Below, piece by piece: positions 1-8,526 of a DNA stretch of 64,000 nt. The notes below the pieces were generated by a model. That model ran no database searches. It had not been told where the DNA came from and saw only the letters and a list, made by a program, of their open reading frames with translations. The stretch comes from Bacillota bacterium. Lineage in GTDB: Bacteria; Bacillota; UBA4882; UBA10575. A program made the position numbers and the translations under genes. The stretch lies in contig DUNX01000023.1 in assembly GCA_012839115.1 (NCBI GenBank), positions 62,001 through 126,000 of the forward strand, in the 5' to 3' direction. The stretch's first letter is position 1. Each line of letters opens with the position of its first letter.

Positions 1-1
1 G

Positions 2-616
2 TTTCCCATGCATCTTCCCATCTGGGCCGAGAAACTCATTGACCATATGGTCGAAAGGGTTTATGAAACCTTGGGGTTGCTGGATGAGGCATTTACCCTT
101 GCGCTTAATGATGAGATCTCCGGTTTACCCAATTACCGGGCGGCGGAGCTGTTTTTAGAGCAAATGCTTGAGGAATACCGGCGGTACGGAGAGCCTTGCA
201 GCTTATTATTGATTGACGGTGATAATTTAAAACAATATAACCTCCTCGGTTACCAAGAAGGTAACCGGATGATCCGGCAACTTGCCACTTTGCTCAAGAA
301 AACATTACGCCATAATGACCGGGTAGCCCGTTGGTTGTCCGGCGATGAATTCCTGGTTTTTTTGCAGAATGCCGACCGCCATTTTGCCGTGGAAGTAGGG
401 GAGCGACTGCGGGCGGCAGTGGAAGAAGGAAGTAAGGATTGGCCTTATCCGGTAACGATTTCGATTGGGGTTGCCAGTTGCCCCGAGGATGGTGTAACCG
501 GGGAGGAACTCCTAGCCAAAGCGGAAGAGGCCAATAACGCGGCAAAACAGGGAGGAAAAAACCAGGTTTGTGAGGCGAAAGGCTGTTACGGCGGGACCGT
601 GCATGCACAGGAATGA
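2..616 (+). CDS. GGDEF-domain diguanylate cyclase (5' end off window)
   Basis: The protein contains a GGDEF domain, which in active members condenses two GTP into cyclic di-GMP. The visible part opens with a helical stretch, then the domain runs from about residue 50 to the end. The signature is SGDEF rather than GGDEF, within RWLSGDEF, one residue longer than the usual RYGGDEF spacing. SGDEF variants are known in active enzymes. RHND just upstream resembles the RxxD product-inhibition site. The frame is open to the left edge, so an N-terminal sensor or linker region may lie outside. The first ATG inside the window is at 8 and has no visible ribosome binding site. It lies about 115 bases upstream of recA on the same strand. 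Two HD-GYP genes further along would degrade its product. Confidence 0.85.
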   Translation, partial: FPMHLPIWAEKLIDHMVERVYETLGLLDEAFTLALNDEISGLPNYRAAELFLEQMLEEYRRYGEPCSLLLIDGDNLKQYNLLGYQEGNRMIRQLATLLKKTLRHNDRVARWLSGDEFLVFLQNADRHFAVEVGERLRAAVEEGSKDWPYPVTISIGVASCPEDGVTGEELLAKAEEANNAAKQGGKNQVCEAKGCYGGTVHAQE

Positions 617-732
617 ACAGCCAGCGCCCGCCCGCGCAAAAAAGCACGGCCGGTGGTTTTTTTGTGACGTTCTCTATTGCACCATGAAGAGAGCGGAAGG
701 TATCTGACTGAAATTGGGAAAGGGTGGTATAA

Positions 733-1809
733 ATGGCGGCGGATGAAAAACAAAAGGCTTTGGACATGGCCATGCTGCAAATTGAAAAGCAGTTTGGCAA
801 AGGTTCCATTATGAAATTGGGAGAAGCAGGCGCCAGGATGCAAGTGGATTTTATCCCTACCGGTGCAATTACTCTGGACTTGGCTTTAGGGATTGGGGGT
901 GTTCCCCGGGGCAGGATCGTCGAAATCTACGGACCGGAGGCTTCTGGAAAAACCACAGTGGCTCTGCATATTGCGGCGGAGGCACAAAAACTAGGCGGGA
1001 TTGCCGCCTTTATCGATGCCGAGCATGCACTGGACCCTCTTTATGCCAGGAATTTAGGGGTGGATATTGATAATCTCTTGATTTCCCAGCCGGACACAGG
1101 AGAACAGGCCTTGGAGATTGCCGAGGCCTTGGTCCGCAGCGGCGCCGTGGACGTGGTTGTGGTTGATTCCGTGGCCGCCCTGACTCCCCGGGCGGAGCTG
1201 GAAGGAGAGATGGGCGATACCCATGTGGGCCTGCAGGCCCGGTTGATGTCCCAAGCCCTGCGGAAACTGACCGGCGCTATCAGCAAATCGCAGACAGTGG
1301 CGATCTTTATTAATCAGATCCGGGAAAAGGTCGGAGTGATCTTTGGCAACCCGGAAGTTACCCCCGGCGGCCGGGCATTGAAGTTCTATTCTTCAGTGCG
1401 CCTGGAAGTCCGGAAAACCGAAACACTGAAGCAGGGAAACGAATTGGTGGGGAACCGGATCCGGGTAAAAGTGGTTAAGAACAAGGTGGCGCCTCCTTTT
1501 CGAGAAGCGGAAGTGGATATCCTGTATGGTAAGGGCATTTCCAAAACCGGCTGTCTGCTGGATCTGGCCGTAACGCATGATATCATCAAAAAAAGTGGCG
1601 CCTGGTTTTCTTTTGGCGAGGTCCGGCTCGGTCAAGGACGGGAGAATTCCCGCGACTTTTTGGAGGCCCATCCGGAGCTTGTAGAGGAGATCGAAAAGGC
1701 CCTTTACCCCAAATTGGATTTAGCCAAGAAAGAAGAATCCCCAAGCGGGGAAAGGCGTAAAGAAGCAGCAGAGGAGAAAGATAAGGCCGCCAGAAAAACA
1801 GAAAAATGA
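733..1809 (+). CDS. recA: Recombinase RecA
   Basis: RecA is the ATP-dependent DNA strand-exchange protein of homologous recombination and co-protease for LexA. At 358 residues it is the normal size. The Walker A motif GPEASGKTT is at about residues 68-76, followed by the typical EHALDP segment and the RxxxR and INQIREK regions. The C-terminus is a charged Lys/Glu-rich tail, as in many Bacillota. The start ATG follows GGGTGG at short spacing. The stop overlaps recX by four bases (ATGA), so the two are co-transcribed. I saw no clear GAAC-N4-GTTC LexA box in the 116-base upstream spacer, so SOS control is not shown by the sequence. Confidence 0.98.
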   Translation: MAADEKQKALDMAMLQIEKQFGKGSIMKLGEAGARMQVDFIPTGAITLDLALGIGGVPRGRIVEIYGPEASGKTTVALHIAAEAQKLGGIAAFIDAEHALDPLYARNLGVDIDNLLISQPDTGEQALEIAEALVRSGAVDVVVVDSVAALTPRAELEGEMGDTHVGLQARLMSQALRKLTGAISKSQTVAIFINQIREKVGVIFGNPEVTPGGRALKFYSSVRLEVRKTETLKQGNELVGNRIRVKVVKNKVAPPFREAEVDILYGKGISKTGCLLDLAVTHDIIKKSGAWFSFGEVRLGQGRENSRDFLEAHPELVEEIEKALYPKLDLAKKEESPSGERRKEAAEEKDKAARKTEK

Positions 1810-2270
1810 AGACCAAGCCAACCCCTATGGAACAAGCGCTGGCTTTTCTCAGCCGGAAGGATTATACCTGCCTGGGAATGACCGCTGCGTTGACAAAGAA
1901 GGGATATACGGAAACGGAGATCCGGGTGGTCGTAGAGAAGCTTACGGATTGGGGCTATCTGAATGACCGGGCATATGCAGCTGCAGAAATTGAAAGGCTT
2001 AAGCTGGACGGAAAAAGCCGGGCGTTTATCCGGCACCGGCTGGAAACAGCCGGCGTAGCGCCGGTAATCATTGCCACAGAAATAGAGCGGGCTTATCCGC
2101 AGGAAGAGGAAGAGAAGATCTTGCGTGCCTGGTGGCAAAAGTTCCGGGAACGCTTGGAGGGAAGGGCGCCGACAGGACGGGAGAGACTAAAGTGGGCGCG
2201 GAAGTTATTGTCAGCCGGATTTCCTTCCGAAAGTGTCGAGGCATGCTTTGAGAAGGATCAGGACTCTTGA
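1806..2270 (+). CDS. recX: Regulatory protein RecX
   Basis: RecX binds RecA filaments and tunes their activity. The 154-residue product has the expected three-helix repeat pattern, with [11 protein letters not shown] near residue 50 as the best match to the family motif, and an alternating Arg/Glu-rich C-terminus. It starts inside the last codons of recA (ATG overlapping the TGA), the usual recA-recX arrangement in Bacillota. The sequence TTGACA of the next promoter overlaps its stop codon, so the operon ends here and rny is transcribed separately. Confidence 0.93.
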   Translation: MKTKPTPMEQALAFLSRKDYTCLGMTAALTKKGYTETEIRVVVEKLTDWGYLNDRAYAAAEIERLKLDGKSRAFIRHRLETAGVAPVIIATEIERAYPQEEEEKILRAWWQKFRERLEGRAPTGRERLKWARKLLSAGFPSESVEACFEKDQDS

Positions 2271-2295
2271 CAGTGTTTTTTAAAAAAGATACAAT
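2267..2295 (+). promoter_or_regulatory. Sigma-A-type promoter for rny
   Basis: TTGACA at 2267-2272 and TACAAT at 2290-2295 are separated by exactly 17 bases. The -35 hexamer overlaps the recX stop codon. The leader that follows holds an imperfect hairpin (AGCCGGG at about 2321-2327 with CTCGGCT at about 2334-2340) followed by a T-rich stretch, which could attenuate transcription before rny. Confidence 0.75.
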
Positions 2296-2382
2296 TTAAG
2301 AGCGAGAAGAACGAGATAATAGCCGGGTTCTTACTCGGCTTTATTAGCTTTTGGGTTCTTTTTGACTGAGGAGGTGTAGGGA

Positions 2383-3921
2383 ATAGAGGTCTGGACAATA
2401 ATTAAATATTTGCTCTTAGTTATCGCGAGTGTACTGGGCGGGGTGTTCCTGGAGAATGTTCGCGCAGCGATGCAGCTGCGTTCGGCTAAAGAAACCGCCA
2501 AGAAGATATTGGAAGATTCGAAGAAAGAAGGCGAAGCCCAGAAGAGAGAGGCTGTTTTAGAGGCAAAGGAAGAAGCCTTAAGAATCAAAAACGAACTGGA
2601 ACGGGAGATCCGCGAGCGGCGCAATGATATTCAGCGTTTGGAAAAGAGGTTGTTACAGAGGGAAGAAAATCTTGACCGCAAGGCGGAAATCCTGGAAAAA
2701 AGGGAAGAAGGCCTAAACAAAAAGGACGAAGCAACAGAAAAACTCCAAGTTGAATTGAGAAATCAGATTAAGAAGAAACAAGAGGAATTGGAGGTTATTT
2801 CCGGGTTAACCGCTGAGGAGGCCAAGAAGATTCTCCTGGCAGAACTGGAGAATGAACTTACACAAGAGGTGGCAGTACGTATCCGGGAGGCGGAAACTAG
2901 GATAAAGGAGGAAGCGGAGAAAAAATCCAGAGAGGTTTTGTCCACAGCCATCCAGAGATATGCCGCGGACCACGTGGCGGAAGCCACTGTTTCAGTGGTC
3001 TCATTGCCCAATGATGAAATGAAAGGAAGAATTATCGGCCGGGAAGGAAGGAACATCCGGGCTTTAGAGACCCTGACCGGGATCGACTTGATTATCGATG
3101 ATACGCCGGAAGCGGTGATTCTTTCCGGGTTTGACCCTGTCCGGCGGGAAGTAGCCCGCCTGGCGCTGGAGCGGTTGATTGCAGACGGCCGTATTCACCC
3201 TGCCAGGATTGAAGAGATGGTGGAGAAGGCCCGCAAAGATGTGGATAATGTGATTAAGGAAGAAGGAGAACAGGCTGTTATTGAAGTTGGTATCCACGGG
3301 TTGCATCCGGAACTCATCCGCCTTTTGGGCCGCTTGCATTATCGCACCAGTTACGGGCAGAATGTTTTAAAACATTCGATTGAAGTAGCCCACCTGGCCG
3401 GTTTAATCGCGGCTGAACTGGGAGTCGATGTCAGTTTGGCGAAGAGAGCCGGGTTGCTCCATGATATTGGCAAAGCTGTTGATCATGAAATGGAAGGTTC
3501 CCATGTAAACATCGGGGCGGATATAGCGAAAAAATACCGGGAATCTCCGGCTGTAGTTCATGCCATTGCCGCCCATCATGGCGATATTGAACCAAATTCC
3601 ATCGTTGCCGTGCTGGTCCAGGCGGCGGACGCTATTTCCGCAGCACGGCCAGGTGCGCGGCGGGAAACCTTGGAAAGTTACTTGAAAAGACTGGAGAGAC
3701 TTGAGAATATCGCCAATTCCTTCAGCGGAGTGGAGAAGGTCTATGCCGTCCAGGCCGGCAGGGAGATCCGGATCATGGTTAAACCGGAAAGAATCGATGA
3801 CACTACTGCCGTGCTTACAGCAAGGGAAGTTGCAAAGAAGATTGAAGAAGAGTTGGAATATCCCGGACAGATTAAGGTTACGGTAATAAGAGAGACCAGA
3901 GCGGTGGATTACGCGAAATAG
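2383..3921 (+). CDS. rny: Ribonuclease Y
   Basis: RNase Y is the membrane-anchored endonuclease that starts mRNA decay in many Bacillota. The order is an N-terminal membrane helix ([15 protein letters not shown]), a long Lys/Glu-rich coiled coil to about residue 200, a KH domain ([12 protein letters not shown]) and an HD domain (GLLHDIGKA). The start is odd. Frame and homology extend to ATA at 2383, which lies 8 bases after a strong GAGGAGGTG at 2369-2377, giving 512 residues, close to the family's roughly 520. The next conventional in-frame start is TTG 2410, over 30 bases from that site and cutting into the membrane segment. The promoter is at 2267. The last codons (DYAK stop) are the first unit of a tandem repeat. 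Confidence 0.93.
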   Translation: MEVWTIIKYLLLVIASVLGGVFLENVRAAMQLRSAKETAKKILEDSKKEGEAQKREAVLEAKEEALRIKNELEREIRERRNDIQRLEKRLLQREENLDRKAEILEKREEGLNKKDEATEKLQVELRNQIKKKQEELEVISGLTAEEAKKILLAELENELTQEVAVRIREAETRIKEEAEKKSREVLSTAIQRYAADHVAEATVSVVSLPNDEMKGRIIGREGRNIRALETLTGIDLIIDDTPEAVILSGFDPVRREVARLALERLIADGRIHPARIEEMVEKARKDVDNVIKEEGEQAVIEVGIHGLHPELIRLLGRLHYRTSYGQNVLKHSIEVAHLAGLIAAELGVDVSLAKRAGLLHDIGKAVDHEMEGSHVNIGADIAKKYRESPAVVHAIAAHHGDIEPNSIVAVLVQAADAISAARPGARRETLESYLKRLERLENIANSFSGVEKVYAVQAGREIRIMVKPERIDDTTAVLTAREVAKKIEEELEYPGQIKVTVIRETRAVDYAK

Positions 3922-4008
3922 GATTACGCGAAATAAGACTACGCAATAAGACTACGCGAAATAAGACTATACGAAATAAATTTCACTAAATAAGAATATG
4001 CCAAATAG
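3907..4008 (+). repeat. Degenerate 15-bp tandem array at the rny 3' end
   Basis: Seven consecutive units related to GAYTACGCGAAATAA begin inside the last codons of rny (Asp-Tyr-Ala-Lys-stop) and run to 4008. Units 1 and 2 differ only in the final base. Unit 3 lost two bases, unit 4 is intact, and units 5-7 diverge progressively. Each unit ends in TAA or TAG. The array looks like expansion of the gene's own 3' end. It is followed by a short GC-rich hairpin, CGCCTGC/GCAGGCG, at 4040-4057. Confidence 0.85.
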
Positions 4009-4074
4009 CCGGGACTGGGTGACCCGCACGGGCACGCGCCGCCTGCACGGGCAGGCGAGTAAGGGGGGGACAAG

Positions 4075-4599
4075 GTGAAAGGAGTCTTTTGGAAAGAGGG
4101 AGAGCCTTTTACCAATTCAATGAGTCTAATTGTGTCCTTGCTAATCCGGTATCCGGAGATCGCCACCCTCAGCTTAAACCCGGAGGAAGGCTCTTTTGCC
4201 TTTTCGTTCATTTTTAAAAGGGCGTTTTCACCAGCGGAGATTAAAGAACTCCGGGAGAACTTGACGGAAAGCCTGTATGCCATGTTGGAATTGAATCACC
4301 AGCAGGCGACGGTCTTGAAAATTTCCTGCCGCAAGTCAAAGGGATTCAGTTTTTTGGAACTGAAGAGAGACATCATTTCTTTTTCGCAAGAAGAGATAAC
4401 ATTGGTGATAGGGATTATAGCAAGCAAGTATAATCAGGAAATTATTAGAGATCAAGAAGAGGGAATTGCCGAGGACGAGCAGCTTTTTCAAGAAGAGATG
4501 ATCGACCATATGCTGGAGGATTTAAAGGATACAAGACAGGAGAGGCGGTTAATTGGTATCAGAGAAGAAGGCAGGGTCATGATTTTTAACCACTCATGA
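4075..4599 (+). CDS. Conserved-looking unknown protein between rny and ymdB
   Basis: I do not recognise this 174-residue protein. It has no signal peptide or membrane helix. The first 75 residues are mixed alpha/beta, and the C-terminal half is acidic (EEGIAEDEQLFQEEMIDHML). The GTG start follows a G-rich stretch (GGGGGGA at 4063-4069). The stop is 122 bases before the ymdB start, with two hairpins in the gap. Position between rny and ymdB and good ribosome-binding context suggest a real gene. Function is unknown; a soluble partner of RNA-decay or sporulation proteins is only a guess from location. Confidence 0.75.
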   Translation: MKGVFWKEGEPFTNSMSLIVSLLIRYPEIATLSLNPEEGSFAFSFIFKRAFSPAEIKELRENLTESLYAMLELNHQQATVLKISCRKSKGFSFLELKRDIISFSQEEITLVIGIIASKYNQEIIRDQEEGIAEDEQLFQEEMIDHMLEDLKDTRQERRLIGIREEGRVMIFNHS

Positions 4600-4621
4600 T
4601 TTATAGACATTCTCGACGAAG

Positions 4622-4694
4622 AACCCACCAGGAATTCTCTGGTGGGTTTGTGTATACATGCTCGTGCGCATATATGGGCACAAGCACGTATACA
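4622..4694 (+). promoter_or_regulatory. Two consecutive hairpins in the ymdB leader
   Basis: The first hairpin is perfect: AACCCACCA at 4622-4630 pairs with TGGTGGGTT at 4640-4648. The second is longer and imperfect, pairing about 18 bases (GTGTATAC-TGCT-GTGC, two mismatches) at about 4648-4665 with their complement ending at 4694 around an ATATAT-containing loop. The first is followed by only three Ts, so it is a weak terminator at best. The second is rich in alternating purine-pyrimidine steps. It ends 15 bases before the ymdB ribosome binding site. Confidence 0.55.
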
Positions 4695-4721
4695 CCATAT
4701 CTTAAGCCAAGGAGAATTGGA

Positions 4722-5507
4722 ATGCTGAGACTCTTGTTTTTAGGGGATATCGTGGGAAAGCCGGGAAGAAGGGTGGTCAAGGAATTCTTGCCGGCCTTGA
4801 TTACTGAATTACGCCTTGATTTGGTGGTAGCCAACGGAGAGAATGCTGCCGGAGGCTTCGGCCTCAATTTGGAGGTGGCCGAGGAGCTCTTTGCCGCTGG
4901 CATCGATGTCATAACCATGGGTAATCACACCTGGAAAAACCCGGAGATTACTAAGGTCTTTGCCTGTTGTGACCAGGTGTTGCGCCCGGCCAATTATCCA
5001 CCGGAGACCCCTGGCGAAGGTTTTGGGTTTTTTCGCGCCCGCAATGGGTACCAGGTGGGAATCTTAAACCTGCTGGGGCAGGTCTTTATAGAACCTTCTT
5101 TGTCTTGCCCTTTCCAAGTAGGAGAAGAATTGTTAAAATATATGCAGGAGAAGACCCCCTTTTTGTTGGTGGATTTTCATGCCGAAGCCACCTCGGAAAA
5201 GGTAGCCTTTGCGAATTACGTGTCGGATTTGGCCTCGACGGTCGTGGGGACGCATACCCATATCACAACGGCGGATGAGAGAATTCTTCCCGGAGGAACA
5301 GGCTACATTACAGATGTGGGAATGTGCGGCCCTGTCAACTCGGTTTTGGGGATCAAAACCGAGTTGGCGGTAAGAAAGTTCCTGACCAAGTTACCGGTGA
5401 GGTTTGCCGTGGCCTCCGGGGTAGCGGAACTCAACGGGTTGCTTGTGGAATGGGATGACCAAGGGCGGACGGTACTGGTCGAGAGGGTAAACCGGCGGGA
5501 AGGGTAA
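4722..5507 (+). CDS. ymdB: YmdB-type metallophosphoesterase (TIGR00282 family)
   Basis: YmdB is a binuclear-metal phosphodiesterase acting on 2',3'-cyclic nucleotides, and in Bacillus it influences biofilm and motility decisions. The 261-residue product starts MLRLLFLGDIVGKPGR and carries the metal-binding GD, NGEN and GNHTWKN motifs, FHAEATSEK and the GTHTH segment. The start at ATG 4722 is chosen because AAGGAGA lies at 4709-4715 and family homology begins there. The frame is open further upstream through the leader hairpins but that part is not protein-like. Location after rny is the conserved rny-ymdB-spoVS order. Confidence 0.95.
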   Translation: MLRLLFLGDIVGKPGRRVVKEFLPALITELRLDLVVANGENAAGGFGLNLEVAEELFAAGIDVITMGNHTWKNPEITKVFACCDQVLRPANYPPETPGEGFGFFRARNGYQVGILNLLGQVFIEPSLSCPFQVGEELLKYMQEKTPFLLVDFHAEATSEKVAFANYVSDLASTVVGTHTHITTADERILPGGTGYITDVGMCGPVNSVLGIKTELAVRKFLTKLPVRFAVASGVAELNGLLVEWDDQGRTVLVERVNRREG

Positions 5508-5589
5508 AAAAATAATAAAAAAAAAGGAATTTACCGGCGGGTGGGAAAATATTACTAAAGGAATAGATTTTAGGAGGGGATATGAAGTA

Positions 5590-5850
5590 ATGGAGATATT
5601 AAAGGTTTCGGCAAAGTCCAACCCCAACTCAGTAGCCGGTGCTTTGGCCGGGGTATTGAGGGAAAAAGGGGCGGCAGAGATTCAGGCTATCGGTGCGGGC
5701 GCTTTGAACCAGGCGGTAAAGGCGGTGGCAATCGCAAGAGGTTTTGTTGCTCCCAGCGGTATCGATTTGATTTGTATCCCCGCTTTTACTGATATTATGA
5801 TCGACGGTGAGGAAAGGACGGCAATTAAATTAATTGTTGAGCCCCGGTAA
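5590..5850 (+). CDS. spoVS: Stage V sporulation protein S
   Basis: SpoVS is a small Alba-like protein required for normal spore coat assembly and for progress beyond stage V. At 86 residues it is full length and near-identical to the family pattern (EILKVSAKSNPNSVAGALAG, then GAGALNQAVKA). AGGAGGGG sits at 5572-5579, 10 bases before ATG 5590. An earlier ATG at 5582 reads only two codons before TAA. Upstream, AGGAATTT at 5525-5532 and GGGAAAAT about 10 bases later weakly resemble a sigma-H promoter, the class that drives this gene in Bacillus; the spacing is not ideal. Confidence 0.97.
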   Translation: MEILKVSAKSNPNSVAGALAGVLREKGAAEIQAIGAGALNQAVKAVAIARGFVAPSGIDLICIPAFTDIMIDGEERTAIKLIVEPR

Positions 5851-5910
5851 AATGGCAAAAAACCTGTATAAGCGCTGGTTTGATCTGGGTTTGTTATTTT
5901 TTCAGAGATT

Positions 5911-6876
5911 ATGAAGAATGGGATTTTATCCGCATATTGGCCGGTGATTGACGGTCATGCCGATACCATGGTTCAAGCAGAGATGGAAAGGAGAAGTTTT
6001 TTCCGTTACAGCAGCCGTGGGCACCTTGATCTTCCCCGCCTGCGCCAGGCGGGCGTTGACCTCCAAGTGCTGGCTATTTGCGCAGGAAACCGTCGAAATC
6101 CATATCATTGGGCTGAAAAACTTCTTGCTTCTTGGGAAAAGGAATATCAATCCCTCCCTCTCCCTGCCCGGCCCATCTGGATAAAGAGCCCCGGCGATTT
6201 TTTCCGCTGGGAGCAGGAGAAGAAAACAGGGGTAATTCTGGGCTTGGAAGGGGCCGAACCCTTAGAAGACAAGCTGGATAACTTGGAAAAGTTGTATGCC
6301 CGCGGGATCCGCATATTTTCCCTGACTTGGAATCATCCTAATTCATTTGCTTGTGGCAGCGGTTCTCATAACGACTCCGGGCTTACCTCTTTGGGCAGGG
6401 AAGCCATTCGTCTTGCGGAAAAATTGGGAATACTCCTGGATCTATCTCATCTTGCCCCCATAAGCTTTCGGGAGGCAATTTTTTTCAGCAGGCAACCCGC
6501 TTTTGTTTCTCATGCCAATATTTTCGAACTTTGCCCGCATCCCCGGAATCTGACTGCAGAACAAATAAGGGCGGTTGTTGAAAAGGAAGGAGTGATTGGG
6601 CTCACTTTTTATCCGGATTTTATCAGTAAAGAAGAGAAGCCCGGTTGCGCGGAATGGGTTTCTCACCTGAAATATCTTTTACAGAAGGCCGGTGCGGATT
6701 ATATTGCCTTGGGGGGAGATTTTGACGGAATTGAAAAGACCCTTTTTGATCTGCAAGAGGTACGGGATCTTCCGTATTTGGTCAGAATGATGGTTTCCGA
6801 AGGATTGGACCGGAAAACAATAGCAAAGGTTTTGGGAGAAAATCTTCACACTTTGTTTAAGAAAGTTTTTACATAA
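5911..6876 (+). CDS. Membrane-dipeptidase family (peptidase M19)
   Basis: This is a zinc-dependent dipeptidase of the M19 amidohydrolase family, which hydrolyses L/D dipeptides. The 321-residue product shows DGHADTM near the N-terminus (metal ligands), GLEGAEPL (metal-bridging Glu), LDLSHL, VSHAN and LGGDFDGI. There is no signal peptide, so it should be cytoplasmic, unlike the animal enzyme. It lies 60 bases downstream of spoVS on the same strand, a pairing I associate with several spore-formers; a role in recycling wall peptides during sporulation would be inference. Confidence 0.93.
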   Translation: MKNGILSAYWPVIDGHADTMVQAEMERRSFFRYSSRGHLDLPRLRQAGVDLQVLAICAGNRRNPYHWAEKLLASWEKEYQSLPLPARPIWIKSPGDFFRWEQEKKTGVILGLEGAEPLEDKLDNLEKLYARGIRIFSLTWNHPNSFACGSGSHNDSGLTSLGREAIRLAEKLGILLDLSHLAPISFREAIFFSRQPAFVSHANIFELCPHPRNLTAEQIRAVVEKEGVIGLTFYPDFISKEEKPGCAEWVSHLKYLLQKAGADYIALGGDFDGIEKTLFDLQEVRDLPYLVRMMVSEGLDRKTIAKVLGENLHTLFKKVFT

Positions 6877-6930
6877 ATTAAAATAATTCCAGCTTAGCCA
6901 GGCTGTTGCAACCCCTGCCGCTATTTGCTT

Positions 6931-6951
6931 GGAGGTGAAGCACTAATGTAA
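6931..6951 (+). other. Strong ribosome binding site followed by ATG-TAA (start-stop)
   Basis: GGAGGTGA at 6931-6938 is followed after 7 bases by ATG (6946-6948) and at once by TAA (6949-6951). This is either the decayed start of a lost gene or a minimal start-stop element. The surrounding spacer 6877-7044 shows no other gene. It also contains the GC-rich stretch CAGCGCGCCAGCGCG near 7008-7020. Confidence 0.5.
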
Positions 6952-7044
6952 GAGAATCTCTTAGCTAAGAAGGTCTTGCCCGGCAAGTCTCAGCAGAGAA
7001 CATACCCAGCGCGCCAGCGCGACTTCGCAAAAGGAGATACAGCC

Positions 7045-7590
7045 ATGTCGGAGAAGACACAGAAGATTGTTTTACGCCCTTTTACTGAAAAAGACCTGCC
7101 TGCTATGGTTTGTTGGAACAATGACCCCGAAATAGAGTATCTTGTGGATCGTTGTTTACCAAAGACGTTAGGGAGATGCCTGGCTTGGTTCACAAGGCAT
7201 TCCGGAGAGCGTAATTACCGGCTTTATGCGTTGGAGAATGAAGAAGGGCGCCTCATCGGGGAAACAGAATTGGACCATATTTGCTGGAAAAGAAGGGAAG
7301 CAGAACTCAGGATCAGGATTGGTGAGAAGAAATACTGGAATAGAGGTTACGGGACCCTTGCTCTCCGGGAAATCCTGAAAAGAGCCTTTTTTGAATTTAA
7401 GCTGGATTCGGTTTATTTACGGGTTTACACATTTAACCTTCGTGCGATTCATTGTTATGAAAAGGTAGGATTTCGTAAGGAGGCTTTTTTGAAACGCCGG
7501 TTGGACGAGAATTGGAAAGAGATCTTGCTGATGAGAATTGACAAAGATCGGTTTGGTAAAGGGTCAGCTAATAACCAAGCTTTTAGTTGA
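7045..7590 (+). CDS. GNAT acetyltransferase, RimJ/RimL type
   Basis: The 181-residue product is a GNAT acetyltransferase of the RimJ/RimL-like group that acetylates protein N-termini or small amines with acetyl-CoA. Visible features are the N-terminal IVLRPFTEKDLPAM, the acetyl-CoA loop region (RIGEKKYWNRGYGTLAL) and the C-terminal HCYEKVGFRKEAFLKR. The frame is open back to 6976, but ATG 7045 has AAGGAGA at 7031-7037 and homology begins there. It ends 16 bases before the spo0A start, so the two may be co-transcribed. Substrate unknown. Confidence 0.88.
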   Translation: MSEKTQKIVLRPFTEKDLPAMVCWNNDPEIEYLVDRCLPKTLGRCLAWFTRHSGERNYRLYALENEEGRLIGETELDHICWKRREAELRIRIGEKKYWNRGYGTLALREILKRAFFEFKLDSVYLRVYTFNLRAIHCYEKVGFRKEAFLKRRLDENWKEILLMRIDKDRFGKGSANNQAFS

Positions 7591-7606
7591 GAAGGAGGAA
7601 AGACTG

Positions 7607-8416
7607 ATGAGCACGAGGATCAGGGTTTTGCTGGCAGATAACAACAAAGAATTATGCCACGTCTTAACAGAACATATTAAGCAACATGAGGACTTGGAAG
7701 TGATCGGCATAGCCTATGACGGCCTGGAAGCTGTGGAAATGGTGAAAAAGGACGGGCCCGATGTCCTGGTTTTGGATATTTCCATGCCCTACCTGGATGG
7801 GATTGGGGTGATGGAACGCCTTAACGAATTGGAGACAAGGCCGCGGGTGATCGTTTTGACCGCTTTTGAACAGGAGTCGATGGTCCAAAGGATGATTAAT
7901 ATGGGTGCGGACTATTACATAGTAAAACCGTTTGATACATCCATTTTGCTGGACCGGATCCGGCAATTTGGCCGTTATGCGGGTAAGGCCAGTGACAGTA
8001 AGGGGTTATACAGGCCGGTTGACGGTTATACCACTAAAAAAGATTCTGCCAAGGTCAATCTGGAGATGGAAATAACCAAGCTCTTTCATGAAATGGGGAT
8101 CCCCGCTCATTTTCGCGGTTATGCCTATCTGCGCGAGGCAATCATGATGGCAGTCCGCGATCCCGTTGTTTTAGGGAACATAACAAAAAATTTATATCCG
8201 AAAATTGCGGAGCAATTCCGCTCAACTCCCAGTGGGGTTGAATCCGCCATTCGGCACACCATCGCTATCGGCTGGGAAAGAGGAAATCATGAGTGTTTCC
8301 AGGAGATCTTCGGTGAGTCGCAGGACAGGAAGAAGGGAAAATTTCCCACAACCGCGTCGTTTATCGCCAAGGTAGCTGATAGGATGCGCTTGGCGGCCAA
8401 AACCAGCGAAAAATAA
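7607..8416 (+). CDS. spo0A: Sporulation master regulator Spo0A
   Basis: Spo0A is the phosphorelay response regulator that starts sporulation. The 269-residue protein has an N-terminal receiver domain (phospho-acceptor Asp in VLVLDISMP, switch Thr in VIVLTAF, Lys in YYIVKPF) and a C-terminal Spo0A DNA-binding domain from about residue 145 (FHEMGIPAHFRGYAYLREAI, then GVESAIRHTIAIGW, the sigma-A-contact and recognition region). AAGGAGG at 7592-7598 supports ATG 7607. It is not next to spoIVB or recN as in Bacillus, a rearranged context. Confidence 0.97.
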   Translation: MSTRIRVLLADNNKELCHVLTEHIKQHEDLEVIGIAYDGLEAVEMVKKDGPDVLVLDISMPYLDGIGVMERLNELETRPRVIVLTAFEQESMVQRMINMGADYYIVKPFDTSILLDRIRQFGRYAGKASDSKGLYRPVDGYTTKKDSAKVNLEMEITKLFHEMGIPAHFRGYAYLREAIMMAVRDPVVLGNITKNLYPKIAEQFRSTPSGVESAIRHTIAIGWERGNHECFQEIFGESQDRKKGKFPTTASFIAKVADRMRLAAKTSEK

Positions 8417-8526
8417 CGACTACATAAGGATTATCCTTTCAGCGGTAACAAGATTTTGCGCATGCGCGGCGATAAAAGTCATTTCTGGCGCAGCCTGGAT
8501 ATGGAGAGTTCCTTGACTCGGGCGGC

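Noticed and set aside
640-732. LexA operator upstream of recA
   Set aside because: No GAAC-N4-GTTC type sequence found in the spacer; TTGCAC with TATCTG was considered as a promoter but is too weak to list.
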